From an uncultured Bacteroidales bacterium (GTDB lineage: Bacteria; Bacteroidota; Bacteroidia; Bacteroidales; F082): 38,149 nucleotides of DNA. Below the pieces are notes generated by a model. That model was given only the letters and a program-made list of their open reading frames with translations, searched no databases and had not been told where the DNA came from. The DNA is taken from contig CAJOEZ010000020.1 in NCBI GenBank assembly GCA_905233685.1, positions 1-38,149 on the forward strand. Reading direction: 5' to 3'. Numbering within the stretch: position 1 is the first letter of the stretch; each line of letters opens with the position of its first letter. Shown here piece after piece: positions 1-8,523 of this stretch. The translations under genes and the position numbers were made by a program.

Positions 1-1481
1 TGGCCACTCATGTTGACGAGTTCCATTTCAGTGGCCTCAGCCTCGTTGGGCAGCACCACGCAAACCGTGTTGTTCGTGGGATTGGGATAGATTTCCGCCG
101 AAGCCTCTTGCTGTATTGGCATTTCAGGAACGCTTATCGTACTATAGTCCACGGTATCCGTAATGTGGAACAACCAATAATCCTTCAAATGGTGTGGAAA
201 CTCGGGATTGCTCAATTGTGCGCAATTCGTGCAGTTCACGTCACCGCTTGAACCGCTCGGAGGGCAGATCAAATTCCCAAGAACGGTATATTCCCTGTCG
301 TTATGCTTGATGACATCCGTGATACTGGTTGAGCCAGCACCTCCGGCCGAGCCCAAGCAACGTTCCCACAACAGATTGCCGTTGGCATCGATTCGGAATA
401 TCCACCCCACACCCTCGTTCCATTCGTCCAGATTGATATGGCTGGCACTTGCCACGTCGCCGTTTCTGGAATGGGTGTTTCCGAAAACGATAAAACCTCC
501 ATCTTCTGTTTGAAATGTTTTCAGCAAGAAATCATTGTCAGAGCCTCCGTAACACTTACTCCAAATGATATTGCGGTTATTGTCCACTTTCCAAAGCCAA
601 ATGTCAGAAGTGTATGGACCGTTGGGAGAGTTGTGCAATGTGCCATAGTGCCATCCGCTGCCTTCCAAGTCACCGCTGTTGCAATTGGCCTGACCTCCAA
701 ACAGATACCCGTCATTCAATTCGACGACATCGATAAAACCACTATTCTCCTGCCTTTCTGGGGCTGTGTTCGTGCATCCGTAGCACTCATGCCACTCTAT
801 TTCGCCCGCCTGGCTCAACTTTACCAAGGTGGCATTAGACACTATTTCTGGACAACGTATGTTCCCTTCCCCATAGGATTCGTTTTGCATACACACATAA
901 TAGCCCCCGTCCGAGGCCTGTTGGACAGTGAGAACGCTTTCTTGCCGTTTCGGTCATGCTTGATGAGCCAACCATCGTAGCCGCCAAAGATATGGCCGAC
1001 ATCGCCGCCTGCGTCGGTGTAGTCGCCGGAATTGATAATGCCGCCGTCGCTGGTGTACAAGCGGCCTGTTCCATACATGTGTCCATATTCGTTGCCGAAG
1101 CAAACGCGCCACAACTCATTACCATCTGAATCAATCTTGAGGGTTGTAAGATTCCTTGCCCCATAGCAATTCCATTGGCCTACCAAACTGACCCATAATG
1201 TCAAAGCACCAACCTTCCATGAATTCATAATTGTCTTTACTGATTTTTGCCACCCAAGTCCGTTGGTGGTTCCCATCGCATTGTATATGTCCTGTTCCAA
1301 TGGAAGAAGGTTCCATCAGGCCGGCAACCAAGAAGAAATCCTCCTCTTCAACTATTGAATAGGCTATGTCGTCGCCATATCCCCCAAAACATTGCTGCTT
1401 GTCGATACGGATTTGGGCTTGCATCACCCCTCCCGCCATCAGCAGGAGCGCAAGCAGGACTGTAATTCTTGTTGTTTTCAT
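1..1481 (-). pseudogene. Frameshifted delta-60-like repeat protein with T9SS sorting domain (runs off left edge)
   Basis: Starts at an ATG (1479-1481) with signal peptide MKTTRITVLLALLLMAGGV. No single frame is open across the gene, but three stretches join into one coherent protein. The first frame is open from 1481 to about 1165, the second from about 1195 to 945, and from about 950 down to base 1 the reading returns to the first frame. The last stretch has repeat units such as IWLWKVDNNRNIIWSKCYGG and WIFRIDANGNLLWERCLG, typical of delta-60/SBBP-like beta-propeller repeats. It ends with EIYPNPTNNTVCVV, the start of a type A T9SS sorting domain cut by the window edge. The two shifts compensate; the second is best explained by one lost base near 944-946. 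The gene lies 4 bp after the stop of the upstream cargo gene, so it is the last visible gene of the operon. It may be a true pseudogene or a product of assembly indels. The family call is inferred from motif style; the reading of frames is direct. Confidence 0.75.
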
Positions 1482-1485
1482 CGTA

Positions 1486-3129
1486 TTATTGTTTTATCCA
1501 TTTTCCTGTTTCCGCGAGGGTCGTTGAGCCTGCGGTCCCCGAGGACTCTCGAAGGGTCGAAACACCCGTTGTGTAAACCTTCCAAACATAAACGCCCTCA
1601 GCCCAATCCGTTGCATCAATCGCCGTCACTTGTTGCGTGAGTGCTTGGCTGTGGATGAGTCTGCCGTTGATATCGTACACTTCCATGCGGGCATTTGGCA
1701 AGGCAGTGTGGATATTAAGCGTGTTGCCGCCTGGGTTGGGGAAAACACTCACATCTTTAGGAGATGGATAATCTACTACAAACAAAGGATCGGCAAAGTT
1801 AGCTCCGACTGAAAAAGCATAACTCTCACACATACCCATTCCATAAGAATGTGCAGTAAAATGCCCAAATTTACTATATAACGTTTGCATGGTGAGTGAG
1901 GGTGAGACCTCCAAGCGGGCATAGGAATAGACAGGGTTGCTTGGCACCTCGTGGAATTGGAAGGCGAACACATCGCCATTCAGAGTTATGTCTGTAATAG
2001 AAGCCGTCTCCGTCACGATATTCAAACAAAAAAAATCGCAATGCCATTCGTTGAAAACAGGGAAAGTAGCATTTTGGATAACTCCATCCAATGGAGTAAT
2101 GATGACCATAGATGGATCACCGATAAGACTATTAGGGTGATCGTATTCATACCCTACTTGATACAACATAGTCATGGCTGGTTGGGAGGTCTCGATGTAA
2201 ACAACTGGATTGGTATCCCTGATTTCAAATTCGTAGGTCTCGGTTGCCCCAAGTGTTTCGCTTAATTCGCCATCAATGTATATCTCGCAGTCGTCATTCA
2301 AGGCCGTAACACGCACTATGTCGGCATCGCGGCCTAATGAACCCGTCACCACAAAGCGGCGTCCCCAACTCTCGACAGGTGGCATTTGTTCAAAAACCAT
2401 ATCGGCCGTGTTATAATTAAACGGGATAACCGCCATTCGATTTGCAGCAAACACGGATACTTTTTTACCTCCCAAGGCAGTCACTCGCGAGCCTGACAAA
2501 TCGCCCCATATATCCGACTGCACCTGATAGCATTCGCCTGCGTTTAAAAGGACGGTAAATGGTTCATTGGCCACATGCCCGTTCTGAGAGTCGCATGTCA
2601 AAAGAAACTCAACCCAAGTCTTGTCTTCCACGGCAACAACGGAAAACTCGGTGCGTACATGTGGAATCCCAGGACCGTCACTTGGATGGGGATACATGGC
2701 CAACACATATTCGCTGCCAAGTGATGGAGTAGGTAGCACAAGGGCTACATCTACCGAATACTCACGGTAATTGGATACGAACAAGGAAATCTCGTCGCTG
2801 CTGACCACATGGAAGCCGTTTTGCAGAATGGTGTCAGACGCTTCCTCGAAATGTCCTAACTCCCAAGGGATGTTGACCATGGTTTCCTCACCCGCGGCCA
2901 CCTCAAAATCAATCGACCATCCTGTTTGAGGATTGCTAACGACACCCGTACAAGGTCTTAGTGCGGTCATTGTCAAATCCAACGATTTGCCTGGATTAAA
3001 AACGTCTTCGAAACCGTTAGGCATAAATGTCACCCAAAAATCGGTTCCCGTGGTGCTCTGCCCTTGCATCGTCACCCCTCCCGCCATCAGCAGGAGCGCA
3101 AGCAGGGTGTAAATTCTTGTTGCTTTCAT
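1486..3129 (-). CDS. IgGFc-binding-domain secreted protein, T9SS cargo, with in-frame repeat insertion
   Basis: 547 aa with signal peptide MKATRIYTLLALLLMAGGV. The sequence from about residue 28 (GTDFWVTFMPNGFED) through about 450 resembles the N-terminal IgGFc-binding domain found in Bacteroidota surface proteins (DFW near the start, repeated beta-rich segments, SVFAANRMAVIPFNYNTADM). Residues about 462-547 form a type A T9SS sorting domain (VSVFPNPGGNTLNIHTALPN ... EGVYVWKVY ... GKWIKQ). The product is therefore probably exported across the outer membrane and attached to the surface or released. The sorting domain is closely paralogous to that of the upstream cargo gene, except that residues 523-538 (VSTLRESSGTAGSTTL) are extra and are encoded by an interspersed palindromic repeat (1516-1563). 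The gene follows its upstream neighbour by 4 bp. Function in adhesion is inference only. Confidence 0.85.
   Translation of the reverse strand: MKATRIYTLLALLLMAGGVTMQGQSTTGTDFWVTFMPNGFEDVFNPGKSLDLTMTALRPCTGVVSNPQTGWSIDFEVAAGEETMVNIPWELGHFEEASDTILQNGFHVVSSDEISLFVSNYREYSVDVALVLPTPSLGSEYVLAMYPHPSDGPGIPHVRTEFSVVAVEDKTWVEFLLTCDSQNGHVANEPFTVLLNAGECYQVQSDIWGDLSGSRVTALGGKKVSVFAANRMAVIPFNYNTADMVFEQMPPVESWGRRFVVTGSLGRDADIVRVTALNDDCEIYIDGELSETLGATETYEFEIRDTNPVVYIETSQPAMTMLYQVGYEYDHPNSLIGDPSMVIITPLDGVIQNATFPVFNEWHCDFFCLNIVTETASITDITLNGDVFAFQFHEVPSNPVYSYARLEVSPSLTMQTLYSKFGHFTAHSYGMGMCESYAFSVGANFADPLFVVDYPSPKDVSVFPNPGGNTLNIHTALPNARMEVYDINGRLIHSQALTQQVTAIDATDWAEGVYVWKVYTTGVSTLRESSGTAGSTTLAETGKWIKQ
1516..1563. 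repeat. Interspersed palindromic repeat (TTCGA...TCAACGACC family), copy inside a CDS
   Basis: On the minus strand this reads GTTTCGACCCTTCGAGAGTC, then a GGGGACC core, then CAGGCTCAACGACCCTC. It shares both arms with the intergenic copy at 10811-10861. It is translated in frame as VSTLRESSGTAGSTTL near the C-terminus of the 547-aa T9SS cargo. The paralogous gene at 3134-4651 lacks it at the matching place (VYTNNKEAENGKWIKQ), which defines the insertion. Confidence 0.8.
3079..3106. repeat. 28-bp direct repeat shared by signal-peptide regions of the T9SS cargo genes
   Basis: The 28 bases encoding the LALLLMAGG part of the signal peptide are identical at 1431-1458, 3079-3106 and 6577-6604, and are diverged at about 4603-4630. 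At 1471-1510 and 3122-3160 the identity extends through the start codon, the 4-bp spacer, and the stop codon and last codons (WIKQ) of the preceding gene. Whole gene junctions therefore appear to have been copied along the operon. Confidence 0.8.
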
Positions 3130-3133
3130 TGTA

Positions 3134-4651
3134 TTATTGTTTTATCCATTTTCCGTTTTCCGCTTCTTTATTGTTTGTGTAAACCTTCCAAACATAACTT
3201 CCCGAAGCCCAATTCTCAGCATTAATCGAAGTTGTTTCATCGGTAATTTCTTGATGGTGTATCAGTTTCCCGCTCAAATCATACACCTCGACATAGGCAT
3301 TTGGCAGAGCCGTGCGGATATTGAACGTATTGCCGCCAGGATTAGGATAAGCCATCGCCACGGCAAAACCAGCGTCGTGGGCTTCCTCAATGTCATCCAA
3401 GACGCCTTGACTGACTTTGAATATGGTGTGCTCCCAGACAGAGGGGTCTTCCCTGTTAAAGCCAATACATATCACAAGACAGCCTCCATTGGGACTAGCA
3501 TGAACGCTTACCGGATACAAAGCCCTTGTTTCGTTGTGATAATAGATCTCGCCTTTCTTGTTTAAGTCTTCGTCAAGCCAAGCAAGATAAAAATTATTGC
3601 AGATATCTATGCTGGCTCGAAAGTCCATGTGCGCAAGCATGTAAACGTCGCCCGATTCAGTGAAATCAATGGCGTTTTGTTGGGCACCTTGGCTGTCGAC
3701 CAGCCGATGCATGCCCCAAGTGTAGTTTTCCTCAACGAAGTTTTCATCCATCACCGCTATGCCTATCTCATCGTCAATGGGTTGCGGATATGGGGTGTTC
3801 ACGCTTCCTACGACGTATATCTTACCGTTGTACGGATTGGCATGGTAGGAATCGGGGTCTTCAATCATGCCAGGATATATGAAACTACTAATATTCTCTC
3901 TCTTCAACACTGTGTTCAACTCCGAATCAAGCAGATAGCCATTGACATAAATGCCGTAATAGGAGCCGTAATCGTTTAACTCCTGTACTATAAGTCGGCA
4001 CCCCAAGGAATCGGGAGCAGGTTCAAGCCAATGGTTGAAAACACAATGAATCAAGTCATCGAAAACCCGTTCTCCGACCAACTCACCTTTGGAATCGAAT
4101 TTCATAATCCTAACTCCTGTCATTACTTGATTTCCGTTGGAATGTTTGTAAAGGCTGTCTGGGGCGTAGGCAAGAAAACTAGTACCATCCTTGCAAACGA
4201 CGGCTCTTGTTATGTAGGTCTGCCAACCGTCTTCGAGCATGAAATCACCCATCTTGTCGCCATAGTCTTTCACGGTCATCTGCAAGTCTTCGTCAATTTC
4301 AATGGCGTGAAACGTGGTCGAATCCTCCACAGTCTCATAAAAGAACTGCAAGTATTTGTGGTTGGGTAATCTCATGAAACGGGAAACGAGATAGGTTTCA
4401 GATTCTGGCGCGAATGGGTAATCGACGGTACCAAGTATTTCGCCATTCTCCCGCATTTTGATAAACTGAAACTTCTCCGTGTTTGTGGTAAACACAATCA
4501 TTTCCTCCGTGTTGATGTACTGCGCATAAACAGGCGTGGCTTCATCTGTCACGAAGACTTCTTCAAGGTCGTAATACTCTTGGGCTTGCATCTTTACCGC
4601 ACCTATCATTAATAGCAGCGCAAGCAGAGTGTAAATTTTTGTCGTTTTCAT
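3134..4651 (-). CDS. Secreted T9SS cargo protein, 505 aa, function unknown
   Basis: Signal peptide MKTTKIYTLLALLLMIGAV, then an all-beta-looking body of about 400 residues without a family I can name. Recurrent segments such as EMIVFTTNTEKFQFIKMREN, GVRIMKFDSKGELVGE and GIAVMDENFVEENYTWG resemble blades of a propeller-like repeat protein. From about residue 431 there is a T9SS type A sorting domain (VAMAYPNPGGNTFNIRTALP ... GSYVWKVYTNNKEAENGKWI). The start ATG (4649-4651) overlaps the TGA stop of the upstream GLUG gene in an ATGA, which suggests translational coupling. The next gene starts 4 bp after its stop. It is the clean paralogue that shows what the sorting domain of the downstream gene looked like before the repeat insertion. 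Confidence 0.8.
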   Translation of the reverse strand: MKTTKIYTLLALLLMIGAVKMQAQEYYDLEEVFVTDEATPVYAQYINTEEMIVFTTNTEKFQFIKMRENGEILGTVDYPFAPESETYLVSRFMRLPNHKYLQFFYETVEDSTTFHAIEIDEDLQMTVKDYGDKMGDFMLEDGWQTYITRAVVCKDGTSFLAYAPDSLYKHSNGNQVMTGVRIMKFDSKGELVGERVFDDLIHCVFNHWLEPAPDSLGCRLIVQELNDYGSYYGIYVNGYLLDSELNTVLKRENISSFIYPGMIEDPDSYHANPYNGKIYVVGSVNTPYPQPIDDEIGIAVMDENFVEENYTWGMHRLVDSQGAQQNAIDFTESGDVYMLAHMDFRASIDICNNFYLAWLDEDLNKKGEIYYHNETRALYPVSVHASPNGGCLVICIGFNREDPSVWEHTIFKVSQGVLDDIEEAHDAGFAVAMAYPNPGGNTFNIRTALPNAYVEVYDLSGKLIHHQEITDETTSINAENWASGSYVWKVYTNNKEAENGKWIKQ

Positions 4652-6627
4652 TGTATCGTTATCTTATTCGTGTAAACTTTTCTTTCCGCATCTGCAATGC
4701 GCAGCAGGTAAACGCCTTGTGGCAGGTTCGCCACACTGATTTCATTCGCATCGCGCATGGTTTTCACCAATTGTCCGAGGGCATTGTAAACTTGAATTTC
4801 GGAAGCCTCGATGCCGTCTATCGTGACCTTTTCCTTTGCTGGGTTGGGATAAACCGTCACTGAAAGGATTGAAGGCGACTCGCCGATGGCATTGTAATGG
4901 CCGAATACGGGGAATCCGCCATTCTCCATGTCCGTGTCCTCGCGCCAACGGCTCACTTCGCCGACATCGGGGAACTGGCTTTCGATAAGCTCCGCACCCG
5001 CATTCAAGGCGGTCAAAAGGTCTTGCGTGCCGAAAACGGTATTGTCCAATGCCCAAACCGTAATCGATGGTGTCGCGTTGAACGCCGATGAGTTCTCCAA
5101 CTCGGGGCCTTGGTAGATGCAGCCGTATTCGTCATCGTCAATCCAATAGCAACTGGAAAACACATAATTCCAGTTGGCATACACCATGATGGAGCCTCTC
5201 GGGCAGGGATAGTTCTCTATTTCGTGAACCAATTGGCCCGCATTGTAAGCGTTGAAGACATTGTACTTGTCCCAGGTGAGATACACCTCTCCTATGATAC
5301 CCGCCGCCTCCATTCTCGCCCCGATTTGGCCCGTGTTGAACACATTCAGGATGTTCAGTGGGTATTCGTGGTCGAACCCGACAATGCCGCTTGACACCAC
5401 ACTCTCATGCACCCAGCCAGTGTTGGAGCAATCGACGATGGTAAAAGAGCCTTTTTTGGCTCCCGACACATAGCCCACTATGCCTCCGGCATCGTCGCCA
5501 GCACCCGAGACCTCCCCGTAGTTGTGGCAATTCCGAATCACATAGTCCTTGTCATCATTGGTGAGATAGGGAGCCACGCAGCCTGCAATTCCGCCGGCAT
5601 CGCCCACTGTCCCGAAGCCCGCACACTCAATCCAGCCGTAATTCTCGCAGTCCGTGATGTTGCCGCCGCGCAAAACGCCAACTATGCCGCCACTATAGGA
5701 TCCCTTGCCCACATGGACGCCATTCTGGCAGCGGGAGATGTCGGCCCTTAGCGCAAAGCCTACAATGCCGCCTGCTGCTTCTGCGGTGTTCAACTCGTTC
5801 CAGCACTGGCAAGCGTCTATCGTCCCGTTGTAGAACACGCCGATGATGCCGCCTATGTTCTGACTGCCGCACACCACGGCGTTGCCCGTGCAGTTGGAGA
5901 GGGCGCAAGGCACCTGCGAATAAAACCTGTTGACCTGCCCGACCACGCCACCCGCATGATTTCCCGTGATGGAAACGCCTTGCAAGGCATGGCAATCCGT
6001 GACGTGGAAGGCTGTTCCATCGTCACCGCCCATTCCGTAAGGCATTCCCCAATAGCCAATCAAGCCGCCTGCGCAACCTGTTTCGCAAGTGACGGTGGCC
6101 TCCGAAACACAGCATCCCGAAATATCTGTCTGACCAGCCCAAGCCACCAACGCCCCCACGCTTTTCACCCCTTCCAAGCGGCATTGCGACAAGTTGAGAT
6201 TGAGGATTTCGGCGCCCCATGTGCAGCCAAACAAACCTGTCACGCTGTCGGTCACCGTTCCGTTGTTCTCGTAATAAAGTCCCGAAATGGTTTTGCCGTT
6301 GCCGTCAAAACGGCCGCTGAAGTAGAACACGCCGTTGTCGGACAAGCTTCCTATGGGGGTCCACGAGTAATCAGGATAGTTCACGTTGGCGTTGAGGCAG
6401 ATGTCGTCGGTGAGCACATAGCTTTGGTAGCCGCCCTCGCCGTTGTTGGTCTGCTGCGCGAGACGGGCGAGCTGCTCGGCTGTGGCAATCTGGTAGGGGT
6501 TTTCGGGCGTGCCGTCGCCGCCGGCGTAGGCTTCGGCGACCGAGCCGTCCCAGCAGTTGTTTTGTGCCGTCACGCTTCCCGCCATCAGCAGGAGCGCAAG
6601 CAGGGTGTAAAGTTTTTGCGTTTTCAT
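4648..6627 (-). CDS. GLUG-motif secreted protein, T9SS cargo
   Basis: I chose the ATG at 6625-6627 (659 aa) because it begins the conserved signal peptide MKTQKLYTLLALLLMAGSV. An in-frame ATG 20 codons upstream (6687) would add a charged stretch, MPRSDTKCKKD..., that reads out of an interspersed repeat and would bury the signal peptide. After the signal comes the ENPYQIATAEQLARLAQQTN segment typical of the entry to GLUG repeat domains. Then about eight repeats carry the GG-I-V/I-G signature (AGGLIGYWG, AGGVVGQVN, GGIIGVFYNG, AGGIVGFALR, SGGIVGVLRG, AGGIAGCVAP, AGGIVGYVSG, AAGIIGEVYL), which are predicted to form a beta-helix. The last ~70 residues are a T9SS type A sorting domain (VTVYPNPAKEKVTIDG ... 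PQGVYLLRIADAERKVYTNK). It is the first gene of the cargo operon. A role in adhesion is inferred, not shown. Confidence 0.88.
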   Translation of the reverse strand: MKTQKLYTLLALLLMAGSVTAQNNCWDGSVAEAYAGGDGTPENPYQIATAEQLARLAQQTNNGEGGYQSYVLTDDICLNANVNYPDYSWTPIGSLSDNGVFYFSGRFDGNGKTISGLYYENNGTVTDSVTGLFGCTWGAEILNLNLSQCRLEGVKSVGALVAWAGQTDISGCCVSEATVTCETGCAGGLIGYWGMPYGMGGDDGTAFHVTDCHALQGVSITGNHAGGVVGQVNRFYSQVPCALSNCTGNAVVCGSQNIGGIIGVFYNGTIDACQCWNELNTAEAAGGIVGFALRADISRCQNGVHVGKGSYSGGIVGVLRGGNITDCENYGWIECAGFGTVGDAGGIAGCVAPYLTNDDKDYVIRNCHNYGEVSGAGDDAGGIVGYVSGAKKGSFTIVDCSNTGWVHESVVSSGIVGFDHEYPLNILNVFNTGQIGARMEAAGIIGEVYLTWDKYNVFNAYNAGQLVHEIENYPCPRGSIMVYANWNYVFSSCYWIDDDEYGCIYQGPELENSSAFNATPSITVWALDNTVFGTQDLLTALNAGAELIESQFPDVGEVSRWREDTDMENGGFPVFGHYNAIGESPSILSVTVYPNPAKEKVTIDGIEASEIQVYNALGQLVKTMRDANEISVANLPQGVYLLRIADAERKVYTNKITIQ

Positions 6628-6672
6628 TGTTTTGTGTGTTTTAATCGTTTTACTGTCTTTTTTGCACTTTGT

Positions 6673-6736
6673 GTCACTGCGAGGCACGAAGCAGTCTATA
6701 AAAATGTCTGGATTGCTTCACTCCGTTCGCAATGAC
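6673..6736. repeat. Interspersed imperfect inverted repeat (GTCATTGCGA...GAAGCAATC family)
   Basis: Two arms, GTCACTGCGAGGCACGAAGC at 6673 and (on the minus strand) GTCATTGCGAACGGAGTGAA ending at 6736, pair with each other around a TATAAAAATGTCT spacer. This type of element is familiar from many Bacteroidota intergenic regions. Here it sits between the apparent -7 box (6751-6758) and the start of the GLUG gene, so it would lie in the 5' UTR of the cargo operon and could fold there. Confidence 0.8.
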
Positions 6737-6750
6737 TCGAAGCAATGTAG

Positions 6751-6758
6751 CAAAATTA
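6751..6758 (-). promoter_or_regulatory. Putative Bacteroidota -7 box (TAATTTTG) for the T9SS cargo operon
   Basis: On the minus strand the sequence is TAATTTTG, matching the TAnnTTTG -7 consensus, about 124 bases before the chosen GLUG start. T-rich sequence with TTG lies upstream, but no -33 element at ideal spacing is clear. Confidence 0.5.
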
Positions 6759-6862
6759 TAGCAAAAATCCGTCAAAAAACCAACTGAAAGGCCATATACA
6801 GATTTTTTTCTGAAACCCATATTGAGAATCAATGCGTTATGAGAAAAAAGTACAGGTTTTTT

Positions 6863-8521
6863 TCACTCCATCAATGCTGAAATCGGGTCAAAATCAGCCT
6901 TTTTCTTGAGGTTGGAGCGGTATTTCATCACCGTGTTTTCGCTCAAGCTGAGAAGATCGGCTTCTTCCTTCGCGCGGAACTGGAGGAAGGACAAAATAAC
7001 AAGGTTTAACTCCGTCTTGCTGAGGTCAGGGTAAGCCGACTTCATCTTCTCGATGCCTTTGGGATAGGCCGATTCAAACGCCTCCATGATGCGCTGCAAG
7101 CGGTCTTTCTGCCCTGTCTGGTAAATCGCCATGACTTGTTGGTTGAGCATTTCCTTTTGCTGCGCGGTGAGATGCTCCAACTCCACTTGCAGTTGGCGCT
7201 GCGCCTCACGGAGTTTCAGGGTCTCCAATTCCTTGTTTTTGCGGTAGCGGAACGCCGTCCAAAGCACCGCCATCAGCACGATGACCAACGAGGCAATCCA
7301 AAGAAACAGGCGGTAACGCTTCAACTGCTGCTCGCTTTCCAAACGCTGGATTTCCAACTGCTTGTCGTATTCGTCCTTCACCTCGGCCACGGCTTTCTGC
7401 TCTGCGCCATAGTCGGGGCGGGCACTCAGCAACTTATCGGCATAGATGGCTGCATTGGCCTCGTCGCCCAAGGCTTTGTAGGAACCGTAAAGGCGCTTGT
7501 AGAGGAAGGTGAGGTCGCTGCCCTTTGGAACCATTCCCTCGGCCATCAATCCATAATGGATGCAAGAGTCGTATTGCTGCAAATCGAAATAAGCCTGTGA
7601 AATGTCTTCGGTCAAATCAAACTGATACTTATTCGCCATCGGGCTGTTGACCGTGCGCAAGACTTCCAATCCCTGCTGGCTTTCTGCAATGGCCTGACGA
7701 AGCGCTGCCTTACCATCTTCCTCATTATCATAATGTTGAGTCTCATAGCAGTAAAGATAATAACTAGCCAACGCAGTGTAGTAATAGGAAGCCTCAACCG
7801 TGTCGCCAATCGTTTCAGCACATTGCAGGCCAATCCGGTAATACATCAGGCAACTATCATATTCGCCGAGGAGCAAATACGCCATTCCCAACGGAAACGC
7901 TGTGATAGTCCGATGATGATTCATCTGTTTTTCAGCATAAAACTGGTCGGCCTGTTTGAGATGGTCAACGCCTTCACGATGGTATCCTGTGTTGGTGTAC
8001 GACATGCCAAGTCGCTGATGGATAGCGTATTTCAGGCGGTCGATTACGGTCTGCTCGTCGGTGGGCGTGAGCGAAAATCGCACAAAACGCTCGTCCACAT
8101 GCTGGCATTGCTCGATGCTTTGCAAGGCTTTCAAACGATAGTCCAGCACAAATTGATTTCCCATGTTGCCCATTTGAGCCAAACGCGCCAAAATCCAATA
8201 AGCCATGGCTTCGAAATACTTGTCATTACAGCCAATAAATTGCTTTTCAGCGATTTGCATCAGCGAATCGAAATCAGCATATTTGTGAAGGCCGTCGTTC
8301 ACCTTGGCTCGCAGCAGGCAATAATGCGCCCGTTCCTTCTCAGAAAGCACCGAAAGGTTCAGTGTATCAAGGATTTGCCTTGCGCTGTCGAGATGGTATT
8401 GGTAGAAACACTCCACGCGATAGAGCATGTCCTCCTCGGGCGGCGGAATGGATTTGCTGCAACGCACCCCAATAATCAATAGGGCTGAAAACAAGGCTGA
8501 TATGTAAAGGATGCGTTTCAT
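6863..8521 (-). CDS. TPR / transmembrane / LuxR-like HTH regulator
   Basis: 552 aa. The N-terminus MKRILYISALFSALLIIGVRCSKS is a signal or lipoprotein-like signal with a poor lipobox (GVRC). Residues about 40-390 are helical tetratricopeptide-like repeats (e.g. YCLLRAKVNDGLHKYADFDS, AIYADKLLSARPDYGAEQKA). A single membrane span lies near 400-420 (LFLWIASLVIVLMAVLWTAF), followed by a coiled coil (about 425-470). The C-terminus contains LSKTELNLVILSFLQFRAKE and LSLSENTVMKYRSNLKKKA, a LuxR-type helix-turn-helix. This is the known Bacteroidota architecture of a periplasmic TPR sensor joined to a cytoplasmic DNA-binding domain. It follows the helix-hairpin-helix gene by 2 bp and is probably co-transcribed. 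Its targets are unknown; the adjacent surface-protein operon is a candidate. Confidence 0.8.
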   Translation of the reverse strand: MKRILYISALFSALLIIGVRCSKSIPPPEEDMLYRVECFYQYHLDSARQILDTLNLSVLSEKERAHYCLLRAKVNDGLHKYADFDSLMQIAEKQFIGCNDKYFEAMAYWILARLAQMGNMGNQFVLDYRLKALQSIEQCQHVDERFVRFSLTPTDEQTVIDRLKYAIHQRLGMSYTNTGYHREGVDHLKQADQFYAEKQMNHHRTITAFPLGMAYLLLGEYDSCLMYYRIGLQCAETIGDTVEASYYYTALASYYLYCYETQHYDNEEDGKAALRQAIAESQQGLEVLRTVNSPMANKYQFDLTEDISQAYFDLQQYDSCIHYGLMAEGMVPKGSDLTFLYKRLYGSYKALGDEANAAIYADKLLSARPDYGAEQKAVAEVKDEYDKQLEIQRLESEQQLKRYRLFLWIASLVIVLMAVLWTAFRYRKNKELETLKLREAQRQLQVELEHLTAQQKEMLNQQVMAIYQTGQKDRLQRIMEAFESAYPKGIEKMKSAYPDLSKTELNLVILSFLQFRAKEEADLLSLSENTVMKYRSNLKKKADFDPISALME

Positions 8522-8523
8522 CT

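Noticed and set aside
438..980. A 180-codon plus-strand open frame
   Set aside because: It is antisense to the minus-strand repeat protein, whose joined frames give clear KxDxxGNxxW repeats and a sorting domain; the plus-strand product resembles nothing.
5956..6735. A 259-codon plus-strand open frame opposite the GLUG gene
   Set aside because: Shadow of the GLUG repeats; no signal, no family features, and it runs through the interspersed repeat at 6673-6736.
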